The notes beneath the pieces were generated by a model that made no database searches, had not been told where the DNA came from, and worked only from the letters and a program-made list of their open reading frames with translations. Below, piece after piece: positions 43,726-52,973 of a stretch of DNA of 64,000 bases. The translations under genes were made by a program, and so were the position numbers. Within the stretch, counting starts at the first letter, position 1; the number at the start of each line of letters is the position of its first letter. The DNA lies in NCBI GenBank assembly GCA_023268255.1, contig JALNJX010000002.1, forward strand, positions 227,343 to 291,342, given 5' to 3'. The DNA is from Candidatus Wolframiiraptor sinensis. GTDB taxonomy: Archaea > Thermoproteota > Nitrososphaeria_A > Caldarchaeales > Wolframiiraptoraceae.

Positions 43726-44805
43726 ATGCCCAAGGTTAGGGTCGCGATCATTGGCGTTGGCAACTGCGCCTCAGCCCTAGTCCAAGGAGTCTACTACTAT
43801 AGGGATGCTGATGAGAATGATTTTATTCCCGGGCTGATGCATGTCAAACTTGGCCCATATCATGTCAGCGATATCGAGTTCGTGGCAGCATTCGACATAG
43901 ACAAGAATAAGGTCGGCAAGGATCTTTCAGAGGCGATCTTCGCTCCTCCGAACTGCACCATGAAGTTCGCCGATGTCCCAAGGATCGGAGTCGAGGTCAT
44001 GAGAGGGATGACGCATGATAGCCTCGGAAAATACCTCCAAGGGGTGATAGAGAAGCATCCATCGCCGACCGTGGACGTCGCCGATGTCCTGAAGAGCGCC
44101 GGTGCAGACGTCGTCGTGAACTTCCTTCCGGTCGGAAGCGAGTCGGCGACGAAGTGGTATGTCGAGCAGGTCCTCGACGCCGGCGCCGCTTTCGTCAACG
44201 GCATACCGGTCTTCATAGCCAGGGAGCCCAGGTGGCAGGAGATATTCGAGAAGCGCGGGGTCCCGGTGATAGGCGATGATGTCAAGAGCCAGGTCGGCGC
44301 CACGATACTTCACAGGGTACTTGTAAAGCTCCTGGTTGATAGGGGCGTGAAGATCGAGAGGACTTATCAGCTCAACTTCGGCGGCAACACGGATTTCCTC
44401 AACATGCTTGAGAGGGAGAGGTTGACCTCGAAGAAGATCTCGAAGACGAGTGCCGTCGCGAGTCTAATACCATACGACATAGGAGAGGAGAACATTCACA
44501 TAGGGCCGAGCGACTACGTGCCTTGGCTCAAGGATAGGAAGTGGTGCTATATCAGGATCGAGGGGACGGCCTTCGGCGGCTGCCCACTAAACATTGAGGC
44601 GAAGCTCGAGGTCTGGGATAGCCCGAACTCCGCGGGAGTCGTCATAGACGCCATCCGCTGCGCGAAGATAGGTAAGGATCGCGGCGTTGCCGGAGTTCTA
44701 ATCAGCCCCTCAGCCTACTTCATGAAGAGCCCGCCAATCCAGTACCCGGATGACGTCGCGAGGCAGATGGTCGAGGAGTTCATAGCCGGGAAGAGGGAGC
44801 GCTAG
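43726..44805 (+). CDS. ino1: myo-Inositol-1-phosphate synthase
   Basis: The 359-residue protein shows the NAD-binding [22 protein letters not shown] near 130, [11 protein letters not shown] near 183-193, and N-F-G-G-N-T-D-F near 217, all typical of archaeal/bacterial INO1. It converts glucose-6-phosphate to inositol-1-phosphate, precursor of inositol phospholipids and, in hyperthermophiles, di-myo-inositol phosphate. The gene is probably leaderless behind the palindromic operator. Confidence 0.96.
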   Translation: MPKVRVAIIGVGNCASALVQGVYYYRDADENDFIPGLMHVKLGPYHVSDIEFVAAFDIDKNKVGKDLSEAIFAPPNCTMKFADVPRIGVEVMRGMTHDSLGKYLQGVIEKHPSPTVDVADVLKSAGADVVVNFLPVGSESATKWYVEQVLDAGAAFVNGIPVFIAREPRWQEIFEKRGVPVIGDDVKSQVGATILHRVLVKLLVDRGVKIERTYQLNFGGNTDFLNMLERERLTSKKISKTSAVASLIPYDIGEENIHIGPSDYVPWLKDRKWCYIRIEGTAFGGCPLNIEAKLEVWDSPNSAGVVIDAIRCAKIGKDRGVAGVLISPSAYFMKSPPIQYPDDVARQMVEEFIAGKRER

Positions 44806-44810
44806 CCTCT

Positions 44811-45893
44811 TCAGGAATACTCCTCGAGGCGCTTGAAGACCGATATCAACCTATTGAGGGCCTTCCTCTTCTCGGCAAAGCTCAGCCTCGAGTTTTTTAT
44901 CGCCTCGACGAGCTCGTAGAGCGGCTTATCGGTCCCCATCTTCACCGGCAGCTCGCTGAATAATATCGCGGGATCCCTGAAGCTCGGCGGGGCATCGTAA
45001 AGGGCAGCGGCGGCCGCCGCCAGGAACCTCACCATGCTCGGGCCGACGCCCCTGATCGCTAGAAGCGCCTCATAATCTTCAGGAGATGACTCGTGAATCG
45101 CTAGGAGGGATGACCAGCTGACCTTTGGTATGCTTAGCGGGAATTTTCTCGGCTCCCCGGCATCGAACTCTATGAGTGTTGATTGTCCTCCGGCTATCCC
45201 CCTGCTGAACTTCTTCAGCGCCTCTATATCGTTGTTCACGGCCTCGACGCATGCTTTCCTGGACTCTCGGCTATCCCGGCTCGTCATGTCGAGCACGATC
45301 TCCTCTCTCGCCGCCGAGACTATCCCGCTATGAGGCTCCTCGACGAAGCTCCTCAACTGCGCCGAGATCCAGTGATATCTCCTGACGAGGTTTGTCATGG
45401 GCTTAATCCCCTGCTGAATTATCACCCACGCGCCATCCCAGCTCACTATCATAAGGTGGAGGTATAGCTGGAACCCATCCTGTATCGCGGCGCTATCGAC
45501 CTTAGCGACCATCCTGCTGGCATACTTCAGCCGCTCCAACGTCTTTTCATCGAATCCGAAGATGCTCGCGAGCGCATCCAGCTCCTCCGGAACCTTATAT
45601 CCATGCGGTCTCTTTCCCCCGACAACGGCGAGGCCGGAATCGGGCCTTATGAAATTCTTTAGAGTTACGGCGACTATGCTCGTGGCCCCTCCTCCCAGCT
45701 CATCCAGGGAGGCTGATGCAACTAAGCCGTCGAAGAATGTCGGCGAGGCGAGGGCTCTTAGCAGCTTTTTCGGCTCGAAGATTGAGAGATATGACTCGAG
45801 TATCGCGGTCAGGGTCCTCTCAGCCTGCCTGAAATACCATTTAGGCTTTGATGAGTAGATGAGCTTGAGCTCCCTCAATCCCGCGCGATACAT
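44811..45893 (-). CDS. DUF763 family protein
   Basis: The 360-residue protein matches DUF763: an N-terminal R-A-G-L-R-E-L-K-L with K-P-K-W-Y-F-R, then A-S-P-T-F-F-D-G-L near 47, G-G-G-A-T-S-I-V near 66, V-V-G-G-K-R-P near 90, and a central S-A-A-I-Q-D-G-F-Q-L-Y-L-H near 135. A helix-hairpin-helix-like A-I-R-G-V-G-P-S-M-V-R-F-L near 280 suggests nucleic acid contact. Several family residues (for example the H-S-S-G region) are changed to L-G-G-G. The function of the family is unknown. It is convergent with ino1. Confidence 0.8.
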   Translation of the reverse strand: MYRAGLRELKLIYSSKPKWYFRQAERTLTAILESYLSIFEPKKLLRALASPTFFDGLVASASLDELGGGATSIVAVTLKNFIRPDSGLAVVGGKRPHGYKVPEELDALASIFGFDEKTLERLKYASRMVAKVDSAAIQDGFQLYLHLMIVSWDGAWVIIQQGIKPMTNLVRRYHWISAQLRSFVEEPHSGIVSAAREEIVLDMTSRDSRESRKACVEAVNNDIEALKKFSRGIAGGQSTLIEFDAGEPRKFPLSIPKVSWSSLLAIHESSPEDYEALLAIRGVGPSMVRFLAAAAAALYDAPPSFRDPAILFSELPVKMGTDKPLYELVEAIKNSRLSFAEKRKALNRLISVFKRLEEYS

Positions 45894-46032
45894 CTATGGC
45901 CTAACTACCCTTCCGGAAATTAAACTATGCGCGAAAGGAAGCCTCGAGTAAATACGCAGGTAACACTATGGGAGGAAAGCTTGCAAATAATCCAGGAAAA
46001 GAATAAAATGGGGATAAAATGAAAAGAGCGCT

Positions 46033-46290
46033 TTACGCAATCTCCTCAATAGGCTTTAGCAGGTCCTTTAATGGTATGTTGACGTAGCTTCCATCGGGTT
46101 TTCTTCTCTTGATTATGATCGGCAGGACTCCTGCCTCGAACTCCCGCCTCGCTATCTCTATCGGTGTGTCGTCAGGCTTAACCGGGACTAGCGGAAATGC
46201 TCCGAGCGCCAGCTGCAACGCTCTTCCAGCAATTATTCTGGCCTTCTCGTATCTGGTGAGGGGACGGGACTTGTAGGGGTCCTCACTCAT
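46033..46290 (-). CDS. rpoK: DNA-directed RNA polymerase subunit K (Rpb6 homologue)
   Basis: The 85-residue protein contains L-T-R-Y-E-K-A-R-I-I-A-G-R-A-L-Q-L-A near 10-27 and P-I-E-I-A-R-R-E-F near 45, the Rpb6/omega signature. It helps RNA polymerase assembly. It starts 10 bases after the thermosome stop on the same strand, so the two are probably co-transcribed. A T-rich stretch on the minus strand after its stop (about 45990-46020) may terminate the operon. Confidence 0.96.
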   Translation of the reverse strand: MSEDPYKSRPLTRYEKARIIAGRALQLALGAFPLVPVKPDDTPIEIARREFEAGVLPIIIKRRKPDGSYVNIPLKDLLKPIEEIA

Positions 46291-46300
46291 CTTCTTATCC

Positions 46301-47947
46301 TCAGTCAGTAGATGTGGATGTCTCTTCCTCCTCCTCCTTCTCCTCTTTACCCTTGCCGCCCTTCTTCTCCTCCAGTCTCGATGCTGCTATTATGTCGTCG
46401 ATCCGGAGTATCATTGCAGCCGCCTCTACGGCGGATTTTATCGCCTGCTTCTTGACCAAGACCGGCTCCAAGACATTGAGCTTGTACATGTCATCGATCT
46501 TGCCCTCGAAGACGTTTATCCCAGCCCATCTCTGGCCTTCCTTGTGCTTCGCCCTCAGGTTTACGAGCGCCTCGATGGGGTCGAGACCCGCGTTCTCCGC
46601 GAGCTGTGCTGGGACTATCTCCACGGCCTCGGCGAACTTCTCCACCGCGAGCTGCTCCTTGCCGGGCAGCGTCTTCGCGTAGTCCCTCAGCGCGAGTGAA
46701 ATCTCTATCTCGGGCGCACCTCCGCCGGCCACGATTTTGGGCTCTACGAGCACGTCCTTCACCACGTTCAGCGCATCCTTTATCGATCTCTCGGCCTCAT
46801 CGACGAGCCTCTTAGTTCCACCTCTGATCAATATCGTTATTGCCTTCGGGTTCTCGCACCCCTCTATGAAGACCATCTTGTCCTCGCCGACCCTTCTCTC
46901 CTCGACGAGCTTCGCCCTGCCGAGATCCTTTTCCGAGATCTCCTCGATCCTCGTGATTATCCTCGCTCCAGTGGCTCTCGCGACCTTCTCGATATCCGAC
47001 CTCTTCACTCTTCTTACCGCTAGGATTCCCTTCCTAGCTAGGAAGTGCTGGGCGACATCGTCTATGCCCTTCTGGCATATGACCACGTTTGCTCCCGCCG
47101 CGGCGATCTTATCGACCATCTCCTTGAGCATCTGCTCCTCCTGCTCCATGAAGGCCTTCATCTGCTCGGGAGTCTCTATGTGGAGCTTGGCGTCGAACTC
47201 CGTCTTCTCTATCTCGAGGGGCGCGTCGAGAAGCGCTATCTTCGCGTCGTGCACGATCTTTGGCATCCCGGGGTGAACAACCTCCTTATCTAAGACTACT
47301 CCATCTATTATTGATGTATCTCTTATTGACTGGCCCTCCTTCTTCTCCAGCTTTATGTTATCAAGATCCACCGTCCACTTTCCATTGACCTGCTCCGCGA
47401 CCCTCAGGATCGCGTCAACCACTATCTCCGCCAAATAATCGGCGTCCTCTGAGACTACTTTCGCGGACATCGACGTCTTCGCGATCTTCTTCAGAGTCTC
47501 CTTATCTTCTACTGAGACCGGCACCGCTATCTGGTCGTATACCTCCAACGCCTTCACTGCCGCTTTCTTATAACCGTCGATTATTATTGACGGGTGAACT
47601 TCTTTCTCAATCAGCTCCTCAGCTTTCGCCAGCAGCTCTCCGGCGAGTACTACGACCGTCGTGGTTCCATCTCCGACCTCGGCGTCCTGGGCCTTGGCCA
47701 CCTCGACCAGCATCTTCGCGACCGGGTGCTCAACCTCCATCTCCTTCAGGATCGTAGCGCCGTCGCTCGTTATCGTCACGTCCCCGAAACTGTCCACGAG
47801 CATCTTATCCATGCCCCTAGGCCCTAGGGATGAGCGCATGGCCTCGGCGATCACCTTGGCGACCATTATGTTATTGAGCTGAGCATCTCTTCCTCTCGTC
47901 CTCTGAGTCCCCTCACGGAGAATAATTACGGGAATTTCCGCTGCCAT
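46301..47947 (-). CDS. thsA: Thermosome subunit (group II chaperonin)
   Basis: The 548-residue protein has the chaperonin motifs [12 protein letters not shown] near 40, T-S-D-G-A-T-I-L near 60, G-D-G-T-T-T-V-V near 93 and A-G-G-G-A-P-E near 405. The C-terminus is acidic and Lys-rich (G-G-K-G-K-E-E-K) as in other thermosomes. It forms the ATP-driven double-ring folding chamber. Which of the paralogous subunits it is cannot be told here. A TATA box between inverted arms lies upstream. Confidence 0.96.
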   Translation of the reverse strand: MAAEIPVIILREGTQRTRGRDAQLNNIMVAKVIAEAMRSSLGPRGMDKMLVDSFGDVTITSDGATILKEMEVEHPVAKMLVEVAKAQDAEVGDGTTTVVVLAGELLAKAEELIEKEVHPSIIIDGYKKAAVKALEVYDQIAVPVSVEDKETLKKIAKTSMSAKVVSEDADYLAEIVVDAILRVAEQVNGKWTVDLDNIKLEKKEGQSIRDTSIIDGVVLDKEVVHPGMPKIVHDAKIALLDAPLEIEKTEFDAKLHIETPEQMKAFMEQEEQMLKEMVDKIAAAGANVVICQKGIDDVAQHFLARKGILAVRRVKRSDIEKVARATGARIITRIEEISEKDLGRAKLVEERRVGEDKMVFIEGCENPKAITILIRGGTKRLVDEAERSIKDALNVVKDVLVEPKIVAGGGAPEIEISLALRDYAKTLPGKEQLAVEKFAEAVEIVPAQLAENAGLDPIEALVNLRAKHKEGQRWAGINVFEGKIDDMYKLNVLEPVLVKKQAIKSAVEAAAMILRIDDIIAASRLEEKKGGKGKEEKEEEEETSTSTD

Positions 47948-47994
47948 ATTTCCAGATCACCTCACTCCAAACTATATCTCCAGGGATGATGTGC

Positions 47995-48020
47995 TCAGAG
48001 GTTACTTATAAACCTAGGCA
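47995..48020 (-). promoter_or_regulatory. Thermosome promoter with inverted repeat around TATA
   Basis: On the minus strand a TTTATAAGTAA box lies at about 48003-48013, about 56-60 bp before the thermosome ATG at 47947. It is flanked by AGGTT (47999-48003) and AACCT (48011-48015). Such an arrangement could bind a heat-shock regulator, but the repeat is short. Confidence 0.4.
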
Positions 48021-48094
48021 TGGCCGGATTTAAGCGCTGGAGGCGAAGAACTAATATGCTGCTGTTTCACGCTCCTAAGAGACGCATCGTTTTT

Positions 48095-48122
48095 TGCATT
48101 TTTCAATTATAGGTAAAATGCA
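48095..48122. promoter_or_regulatory. Inverted repeat upstream of the small RHH gene
   Basis: TGCATTTT (48095-48102) and AAAATGCA (48115-48122) are perfect complements with a 12-base spacer containing AATTATAGG. It lies about 100 bp before the ribbon-helix-helix gene in an otherwise empty 270-bp gap and could be an operator or promoter element. Confidence 0.35.
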
Positions 48123-48217
48123 TGTTGCTGTAAAACTGAGAACCCAGGGTGTATGCTTCCCGGAAAGTTTTATGAGAGGCCGGGATAATACTAGGGGTCG
48201 CGGGGTGAATCTGGTGT

Positions 48218-48361
48218 ATGAAGCTCATCTCTGTTAAAATGCCTGAAGCATTGATCGAGGGTATGGATGAGCTGGTGAAAAGGGGAGCTTACCCGAGTAG
48301 GAGCGCTGTGATGCGGACCGCCGTCAGGGATCTGTTGAGAAAGGAGCTTTGGAAGCAGTAA
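48218..48361 (+). CDS. Ribbon-helix-helix (CopG-type) small DNA-binding protein
   Basis: The short frame from ATG 48218 to TAA 48359-48361 encodes 47 residues: K-L-I-S-V-K-M-P-E-A-L (strand), I-E-G-M-D-E-L-V-K-R-G-A-Y (helix), then P-S-R-S-A-V-M-R-T-A-V-R-D-L-L-R-K-E-L (helix). This is the complete RHH pattern of small archaeal regulators. GTTTTATGAG at about 48166 is a possible TATA box. It is convergent with the next gene, ten bases away. Confidence 0.85.
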   Translation: MKLISVKMPEALIEGMDELVKRGAYPSRSAVMRTAVRDLLRKELWKQ

Positions 48362-48371
48362 AATGCATTCA

Positions 48372-49085
48372 TCAACGCTGATCATTGAATGATCTCAGGA
48401 AGGGCATTTGCTTAACAGTCACCACCCGGCCATAGAAGTATTTTGGCGTGGATATGCTCGAGGAGTACTCGATTATCTCCTCGCCGTTTAGCGCTAGGTA
48501 TCTTATGAATGGGCCCGGTTCCTCCTCCACCTCAACATAGAGGAATATCGGGAGGGCGTCAGCGTCATAGTAGTCGTAGAGCGGCGTTATCACGCCGAGT
48601 ATATGCTTCCCCTCTCCAGCCTCATAATGCCATATTGGCGGTGAGTAAGCTTCATCGCTCAGCGTCACGAGCGCTCTTAGAAGAGATGAAATGCTCTTAG
48701 CTCTAGCAGGTATGGGCATGGGTCTCGGAGCCTGCCTGGAGGAGAGTGCCTCGATGAACGGCTCGGGCGGGCTCTCGACCTCGATTATCGGCCCATACAC
48801 GTATCTGCTGCTATCGGTGCTTCGCGCGAGGAGGGCCTCTTCGCGCTCCATGCTCGTGTAGGCTAGATAGCACGCACCCCGCACATTATCCGGAGCCTGC
48901 GCATATACGAAGATCGGTAGGCCTCCGCGCCAGTATGGTATGGATAGGAGGCTTCCGAGTATCAGCGCGCCCTTATGCTCGAAGAGCCAGAGGAGAGGCT
49001 GTATATCCGTCATGCTCATCGCGAGCCGCGCCAAGTTCAGGAGGTCCAAGACCTCTATGGCAACCGGCGGCCTGCTCTTCGGCAT
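48372..49085 (-). CDS. Unknown protein with two internal repeats
   Basis: The 237-residue protein contains two copies of one domain. Residues about 28-112 run L-W-L-F-E-H-K-G-A-L-I-L-G-S, then L-P-I-F-V-Y-A, then Y-V-Y-G-P-I-I-E-V. Residues about 147-230 run I-W-H-Y-E-A, then I-L-G-V, then L-P-I-F-L-Y-V-E-V, then Y-F-Y-G-R-V-V-T-V. The repeated strands suggest a beta-rich pseudo-dimer. I do not recognise the family. It follows aIF2-beta on the same strand. Confidence 0.65.
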   Translation of the reverse strand: MPKSRPPVAIEVLDLLNLARLAMSMTDIQPLLWLFEHKGALILGSLLSIPYWRGGLPIFVYAQAPDNVRGACYLAYTSMEREEALLARSTDSSRYVYGPIIEVESPPEPFIEALSSRQAPRPMPIPARAKSISSLLRALVTLSDEAYSPPIWHYEAGEGKHILGVITPLYDYYDADALPIFLYVEVEEEPGPFIRYLALNGEEIIEYSSSISTPKYFYGRVVTVKQMPFLRSFNDQR

Positions 49086-49133
49086 TTCTCCCGTGAATCT
49101 CCGCCCGGGGCGCTCTTAAAAATTCTCCGACCT

Positions 49134-49577
49134 TTAGAGCTTTCTAACGGGATTCTTGGCGCCGCAGATCTCGCACACGAGAAATCTAAGCCTCTTCTCG
49201 GATGTAATCTTCGTGTCCAGGCCGCCGCAGATCGGGCATTTCACGAACTCCTTGACGTAAAGTTCTAGGAGTTTCCTCAGCTCCTCGAGGGAGAGCCTGC
49301 CCTGGATTATCAGCCTCTCGCCCTCGATCGAGCTCGGCCTACCCGACTCCTTCGCGATGAACTTCGCGAGATGCGATGGATCCCTGCTAAGCTTATCGGC
49401 CAGATCCCTGAAGTTCGTCACGATAGTTCTCCTGCTCTCATGGAGTATCTCGGGGTTCAGGATTATCATTCTATCACCGGCGCTCTTGGCGGATTTCGGG
49501 AGTGCCGAGAAGACTTCATCTAGGATCTTGAGATAGCCTTCTTTGGTCCTGATGAGCTCCTCCCAGCTCAATTCCAC
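49134..49577 (-). CDS. Translation initiation factor aIF2 beta subunit
   Basis: The 147-residue protein has the eIF2B/eIF5 core (S-G-R-P-S-S-I-E-G-E-R-L-I-I-Q-G near 80) and a C-terminal zinc ribbon C-P-I-C-G-G (near 117) with C-E-I-C-G-A near 136. Length and domain order are as in archaeal aIF2-beta, which helps deliver initiator tRNA with the alpha and gamma subunits. Confidence 0.95.
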   Translation of the reverse strand: MELSWEELIRTKEGYLKILDEVFSALPKSAKSAGDRMIILNPEILHESRRTIVTNFRDLADKLSRDPSHLAKFIAKESGRPSSIEGERLIIQGRLSLEELRKLLELYVKEFVKCPICGGLDTKITSEKRLRFLVCEICGAKNPVRKL

Positions 49578-49694
49578 GACGAGCTTACCTGCGCACCGGC
49601 AGCTAATAAACTAGCACGCCGTCCTCGAGCTGGAGGAGGTCAAGCAATATCATGCCGCGTCTCTAAGACTTAATTCCGCGAATAGGCTTGTTTG

Positions 49695-51023
49695 ATGCTG
49701 ATGATGGGGGCGAGCTGGATTAGGGATCCGAGCTTGGCCGAGGTCGGCGAGAGGAGGATAGAGTGGACCAAGAACTTCACGCCGGTCCTCATGAAAATTT
49801 TGGAGAGATTTAGAAGGGAGAAACCGCTAAGAGGGCTGAGGATAGGGGCTTGCCTCCACGTCACGACCGAGACCGCGATCCTCGTCGAAGTATTGGAGGA
49901 AGGCGGTGCCGAGGTGAGCATCTGCGCATCAAACCCCATGAGCACTCAGGATGATGTGGCGGCGGCCCTCGCCGCGCGCGGGACCAGGGTTTATGCTTTC
50001 AGGGGCCAGACGGTGAGGGAGTATTATGAGTGCATAGGCCGCGTTCTCGCTGATGAGCCGCAGATCACCATAGATGATGGGGCCGACCTGATCTCGACGA
50101 TACACAAGCTCTATTATAGCGTGGAGTCCGAGGAGCTCAAGTATGTAAGGCCCGTCATCGGTGATCTTGATGTGCGGGAGCTTGTCGGCGGGATGATCGG
50201 CGGATGCGAGGAGACGACTACCGGCGTTCTAAGGCTGAGGGCTCTCGCAAGGGAGGGTAGGCTCCTATACCCGGTCGTGGCCGTGAATGATGCCGAGTCG
50301 AAGAAGCTCTTCGATAACCCGATCGGCACAGGCCAGTCGGCTCTCGACGGCGTGATCAGGGCCACGGGCATGCTCCTCGCCGGCAGGGACGTCGTGGTGG
50401 CCGGCTATGGGAATGTGGGCTCTGGCATAGCGCAGAGGCTCAGGGGGATGGGTGCGAGGGTTACGGTAGTCGAGGCGAATCCGATAAGGGCCTTGAAAGC
50501 GCTCATGGATGGTTTCGCGGTTGAGAGCATGAAGAGGGCGGCGGCTCATGGCGAGCTCTTCATAACGGCAACTGGGAACATCTCCGTGATAAGGGGAGAG
50601 CACTTCAAGCTCATGAGGGATGGCGCGATCCTGGCGAACGCGGGCCACTTCGACGTCGAGATAGATAAGAGGGATCTCGAGACCATGAGCATTAGAAAGG
50701 AGAGAATCCTGCCGTGCGTTGAAATGTATGTGCTGGAGGATGGAAGGAGGCTTTATCTCCTGGGCGAGGGCAGGCTCGTGAACCTCGTCTGCGCGGAGGG
50801 CCACCCAAGCGACGTGATGGACATGTCATTCAGCCTCCAAGCACTCTCCGCCGAGTACCTCGCCAGTAATCGGGGAAAGCTGCCCATAGGCGTCCTAGAT
50901 GTTCCGAGGGAGCTCGATGAGCTGGTCGCGAGGCTCAAGCTCGAGTCCATGGGAGCCGAAGTAGAGGAGCTCACCGAGGAGCAGGCGAGATACCTGAGAA
51001 GCTGGGAGCCGGGCTCGAAATAA
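49695..51023 (+). CDS. ahcY: S-adenosylhomocysteine hydrolase
   Basis: The protein is about 442 residues from ATG 49695 (ATG 49704 and 49707 are alternatives). Motifs include C-L-H-V-T-T-E-T-A, D-D-G-A-D-L near 115, V-N-D-A-E-S-K-K-L-F-D-N near 195, and the NAD loop G-Y-G-N-V-G-S-G-I-A. The C-terminal part ends in the family's S-A-E-Y-L region. It splits SAH to adenosine and homocysteine, keeping methylation running. Confidence 0.95.
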   Translation: MLMMGASWIRDPSLAEVGERRIEWTKNFTPVLMKILERFRREKPLRGLRIGACLHVTTETAILVEVLEEGGAEVSICASNPMSTQDDVAAALAARGTRVYAFRGQTVREYYECIGRVLADEPQITIDDGADLISTIHKLYYSVESEELKYVRPVIGDLDVRELVGGMIGGCEETTTGVLRLRALAREGRLLYPVVAVNDAESKKLFDNPIGTGQSALDGVIRATGMLLAGRDVVVAGYGNVGSGIAQRLRGMGARVTVVEANPIRALKALMDGFAVESMKRAAAHGELFITATGNISVIRGEHFKLMRDGAILANAGHFDVEIDKRDLETMSIRKERILPCVEMYVLEDGRRLYLLGEGRLVNLVCAEGHPSDVMDMSFSLQALSAEYLASNRGKLPIGVLDVPRELDELVARLKLESMGAEVEELTEEQARYLRSWEPGSK

Positions 51024-51075
51024 CTCCGACCCAGGTCGGAAACAATAAAGCTAGGGCTGATTCAGCATGAGCTGA

Positions 51076-51189
51076 GCCGGGGTAGCCAAGCCAGGAAAAG
51101 GCGCGGGCCTTGAGCCGAGTATGCCCTTCTCGGGAGATAGCCCGTGGCCCTTCGGGGCCGCGCGGGTTCAAATCCCGCCCCCGGCGCCA
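51076..51189 (+). tRNA. tRNA-Ser(TGA) with a 24-nt intron, CCA encoded
   Basis: The acceptor strands GCCGGGG (51076-51082) and CCCCGGC (51179-51185) pair, with discriminator G at 51186 and an encoded CCA at 51187-51189. The anticodon stem CGGGC (51104-51108) pairs with GCCCG (51140-51144). The loop reads CT-TGA-G, then an intron at about 51115-51138 that can form CCGAG/CTCGG. A long variable arm GGCCC-TTCG-GGGCC identifies class II tRNA, and G73 supports serine. Exact splice sites are approximate. Confidence 0.88.
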
Positions 51190-51248
51190 TTCTCATTAAC
51201 CCCGGAGAAAGTGCCAAATAGTAATCTATGCTGGTAGATTTTCTGAGA

Positions 51249-51365
51249 GCCGGGGTCCCATAGCCAGGTAGTGGGTCGGCCTCGAGATCGTGGGAGGACT
51301 GGTCAGAGCCGGGATAGCCGATGCCCCTCGTGCGGGGCGCGTGGGTTCAAATCCCACCCCCGGCG
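51249..51365 (+). tRNA. tRNA-Ser(CGA) with a 29-nt intron
   Basis: The acceptor GCCGGGG (51249-51255) pairs with CCCCGGC (51358-51364), with G73 at 51365 and no encoded CCA. The anticodon stem TCGGC (51276-51280) pairs with GCCGA (51317-51321). The loop reads CT-CGA-G, then an intron at about 51287-51315. The variable arm GCCCC/GGGGC is long. It lies 60 bases after the first tRNA-Ser and shares its acceptor stem and T loop, suggesting duplication. Confidence 0.88.
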
Positions 51366-51373
51366 CGCATCCC

Positions 51374-51970
51374 TCAAATCATTCCAGCTGATTCAATTAG
51401 GCTGCCAAAGCTTCTTACTAGCGCTGCCTCGATCACAGCTCCGAGCGCTAGGAAGAGCGCTGAGAGCGCGATTGCTAGGAGGAGCATTTTCAGCTCTCTT
51501 TTCAGGAGCCATCTCCTGCCGATGATGTAGTAGGAGATCGTGAGGGATTCGGCGACCGCTATCCCGTAGCCCATGAACTCGAGGATGCCGTAGCCCGTCA
51601 GGAGTATGATGATGAGCGTCATGGCGATCATTATGTCGGCCGGTATCTCGAGCTGGGCCGAGGTCCAGCCGAGAAACCTTCCCGTGTTGAATACTATGTA
51701 ACCAGCGAGCGGCGGCCCGGCGAATGGTATCATGCCGGTGAGGGCGACCATCATGTTGTTGGAGAAGATCTCGAGCTCGAGGTTATTTTTGCCGAGCTCC
51801 TCGAGCTTCTTCTGGATCTCCCATCCCTCCTCGTCGCTCATGGGGTAGAATATTCCCGCGAGCATAAATCCGATGAATATCGCCGCTATCACGAGGGAGA
51901 GCTTCAGCCTTCTCGCGAGGATCTTAAGAGCCTGCAATTTTCCTCTCCACCTCTCCCAGCACCTCGCCAT
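51374..51970 (-). CDS. SpoIIM/DUF95-like integral membrane protein
   Basis: The 198-residue protein begins with an amphipathic basic helix (1-25) and has about four or five membrane segments. The central N-N-M-M-V-A-L-T-G-M-I-P-F-A-G-P-P near 70-86 and the later G-Y-G-I-L-E-F-M-G-Y-G-I-A motif are typical of archaeal homologues of stage II sporulation protein M. The function in archaea is unknown. The 5' end overlaps the PGI/PMI gene by 47 bases. Confidence 0.8.
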   Translation of the reverse strand: MARCWERWRGKLQALKILARRLKLSLVIAAIFIGFMLAGIFYPMSDEEGWEIQKKLEELGKNNLELEIFSNNMMVALTGMIPFAGPPLAGYIVFNTGRFLGWTSAQLEIPADIMIAMTLIIILLTGYGILEFMGYGIAVAESLTISYYIIGRRWLLKRELKMLLLAIALSALFLALGAVIEAALVRSFGSLIESAGMI

Positions 51971-52973
51971 AAACCGGGTTCAGCTTCTTCAGCTCGCTCA
52001 TTCGCGGAACCGAGAGCGGATCCGCTCCGCGGAGAGTTGCGGCGTAGAGTGAGACGTAATCAGCGAATATGAAGAGCTTCAGGAGCTCCTCCACCTCATC
52101 CCGCGCATCCACCTTCACGGAGATTATCTTCTCGCCACCTATGAGCGCGCTGAGCGCCTCTATAGTCCTCGAGATCTCCGGCAGCTCCTTGATGCTCCTC
52201 AGCACGATTATGATGGCGTTATCCGGTAATGCTTCCAAGTCGTTGTGAAGAGCCTCGGGGAACTCCGCGTAGCAGCAGTACATCTTCGCGTTCTCGTTTA
52301 GCTGGCACTTAAGCCTGTAACCCGCCTCCCTGACATCCTCATACGCGTAGATCACCGGGAGAGATGATGCTATTCTCTCCGCGAGCCTTTTCGCGGGATT
52401 ATTCTCGGATGGCACGACCTCGCTCAATCCAGCTCGATGATACTCCAGCGCTCTGTAGTCGAGGTCAATTTTTATGAGGCCCAGCGATTCGAGCACCCCC
52501 AGCGTGGCGCCGAGCATGCTCGGGAAAGCGTATCTCGGAGGGACGTCTCCCCGGACCGGGACTACCGGCACCCCGTACTTTTCTCCGAGCTTCATGAGCG
52601 CTCCGCCGCTCGTCACGAATATGCATGGGACTCCTGCGTCGATGAGCCTCATCGCGGGCTTAATGGTCTCGGCGGTGTTTCCGGAGTGGCTTACGGCTAT
52701 CGCGAGATCCCAGTCGAGGCTTTTAAGCCCATAGCTTCTTTGGACAGCCGTCTTCACGCCGCCTCTCGAGAGGATCTTGGAGGCGACATCGCAGATTATA
52801 CCGGAGCCGCCGATCCCGAGAAAGATGATCCTCTCTACCTGCTTCGCGCTGATGCGCGTACTTCTTCCATCCTCCAGGCCGCGTCTGAAATCGCGAATGT
52901 AGTCCGCTATGATCTTGAAGGCTTTTCGTTGGGGGTCATTCGAGCCCGCGTCGAGCTCGCTCCACGCGCTCAA
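51924..52973 (-). CDS. Bifunctional phosphoglucose/phosphomannose isomerase
   Basis: The 349-residue protein shows the SIS-domain motifs of the archaeal PGI/PMI family: F-L-G-I-G-G-S-G-I-I-C-D near 52, S-H-S-G-N-T-A-E-T near 95, R-Y-A-F-P-S-M-L-G near 147, and a catalytic His in E-A-L-H-N-D-L-E near 238. It interconverts fructose-6-phosphate with glucose- and mannose-6-phosphate, feeding both inositol and sugar-nucleotide synthesis in this window. Its start overlaps the stop of the upstream cinA-like gene by four bases. Confidence 0.93.
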   Translation of the reverse strand: MSAWSELDAGSNDPQRKAFKIIADYIRDFRRGLEDGRSTRISAKQVERIIFLGIGGSGIICDVASKILSRGGVKTAVQRSYGLKSLDWDLAIAVSHSGNTAETIKPAMRLIDAGVPCIFVTSGGALMKLGEKYGVPVVPVRGDVPPRYAFPSMLGATLGVLESLGLIKIDLDYRALEYHRAGLSEVVPSENNPAKRLAERIASSLPVIYAYEDVREAGYRLKCQLNENAKMYCCYAEFPEALHNDLEALPDNAIIIVLRSIKELPEISRTIEALSALIGGEKIISVKVDARDEVEELLKLFIFADYVSLYAATLRGADPLSVPRMSELKKLNPVYGEVLGEVERKIAGS

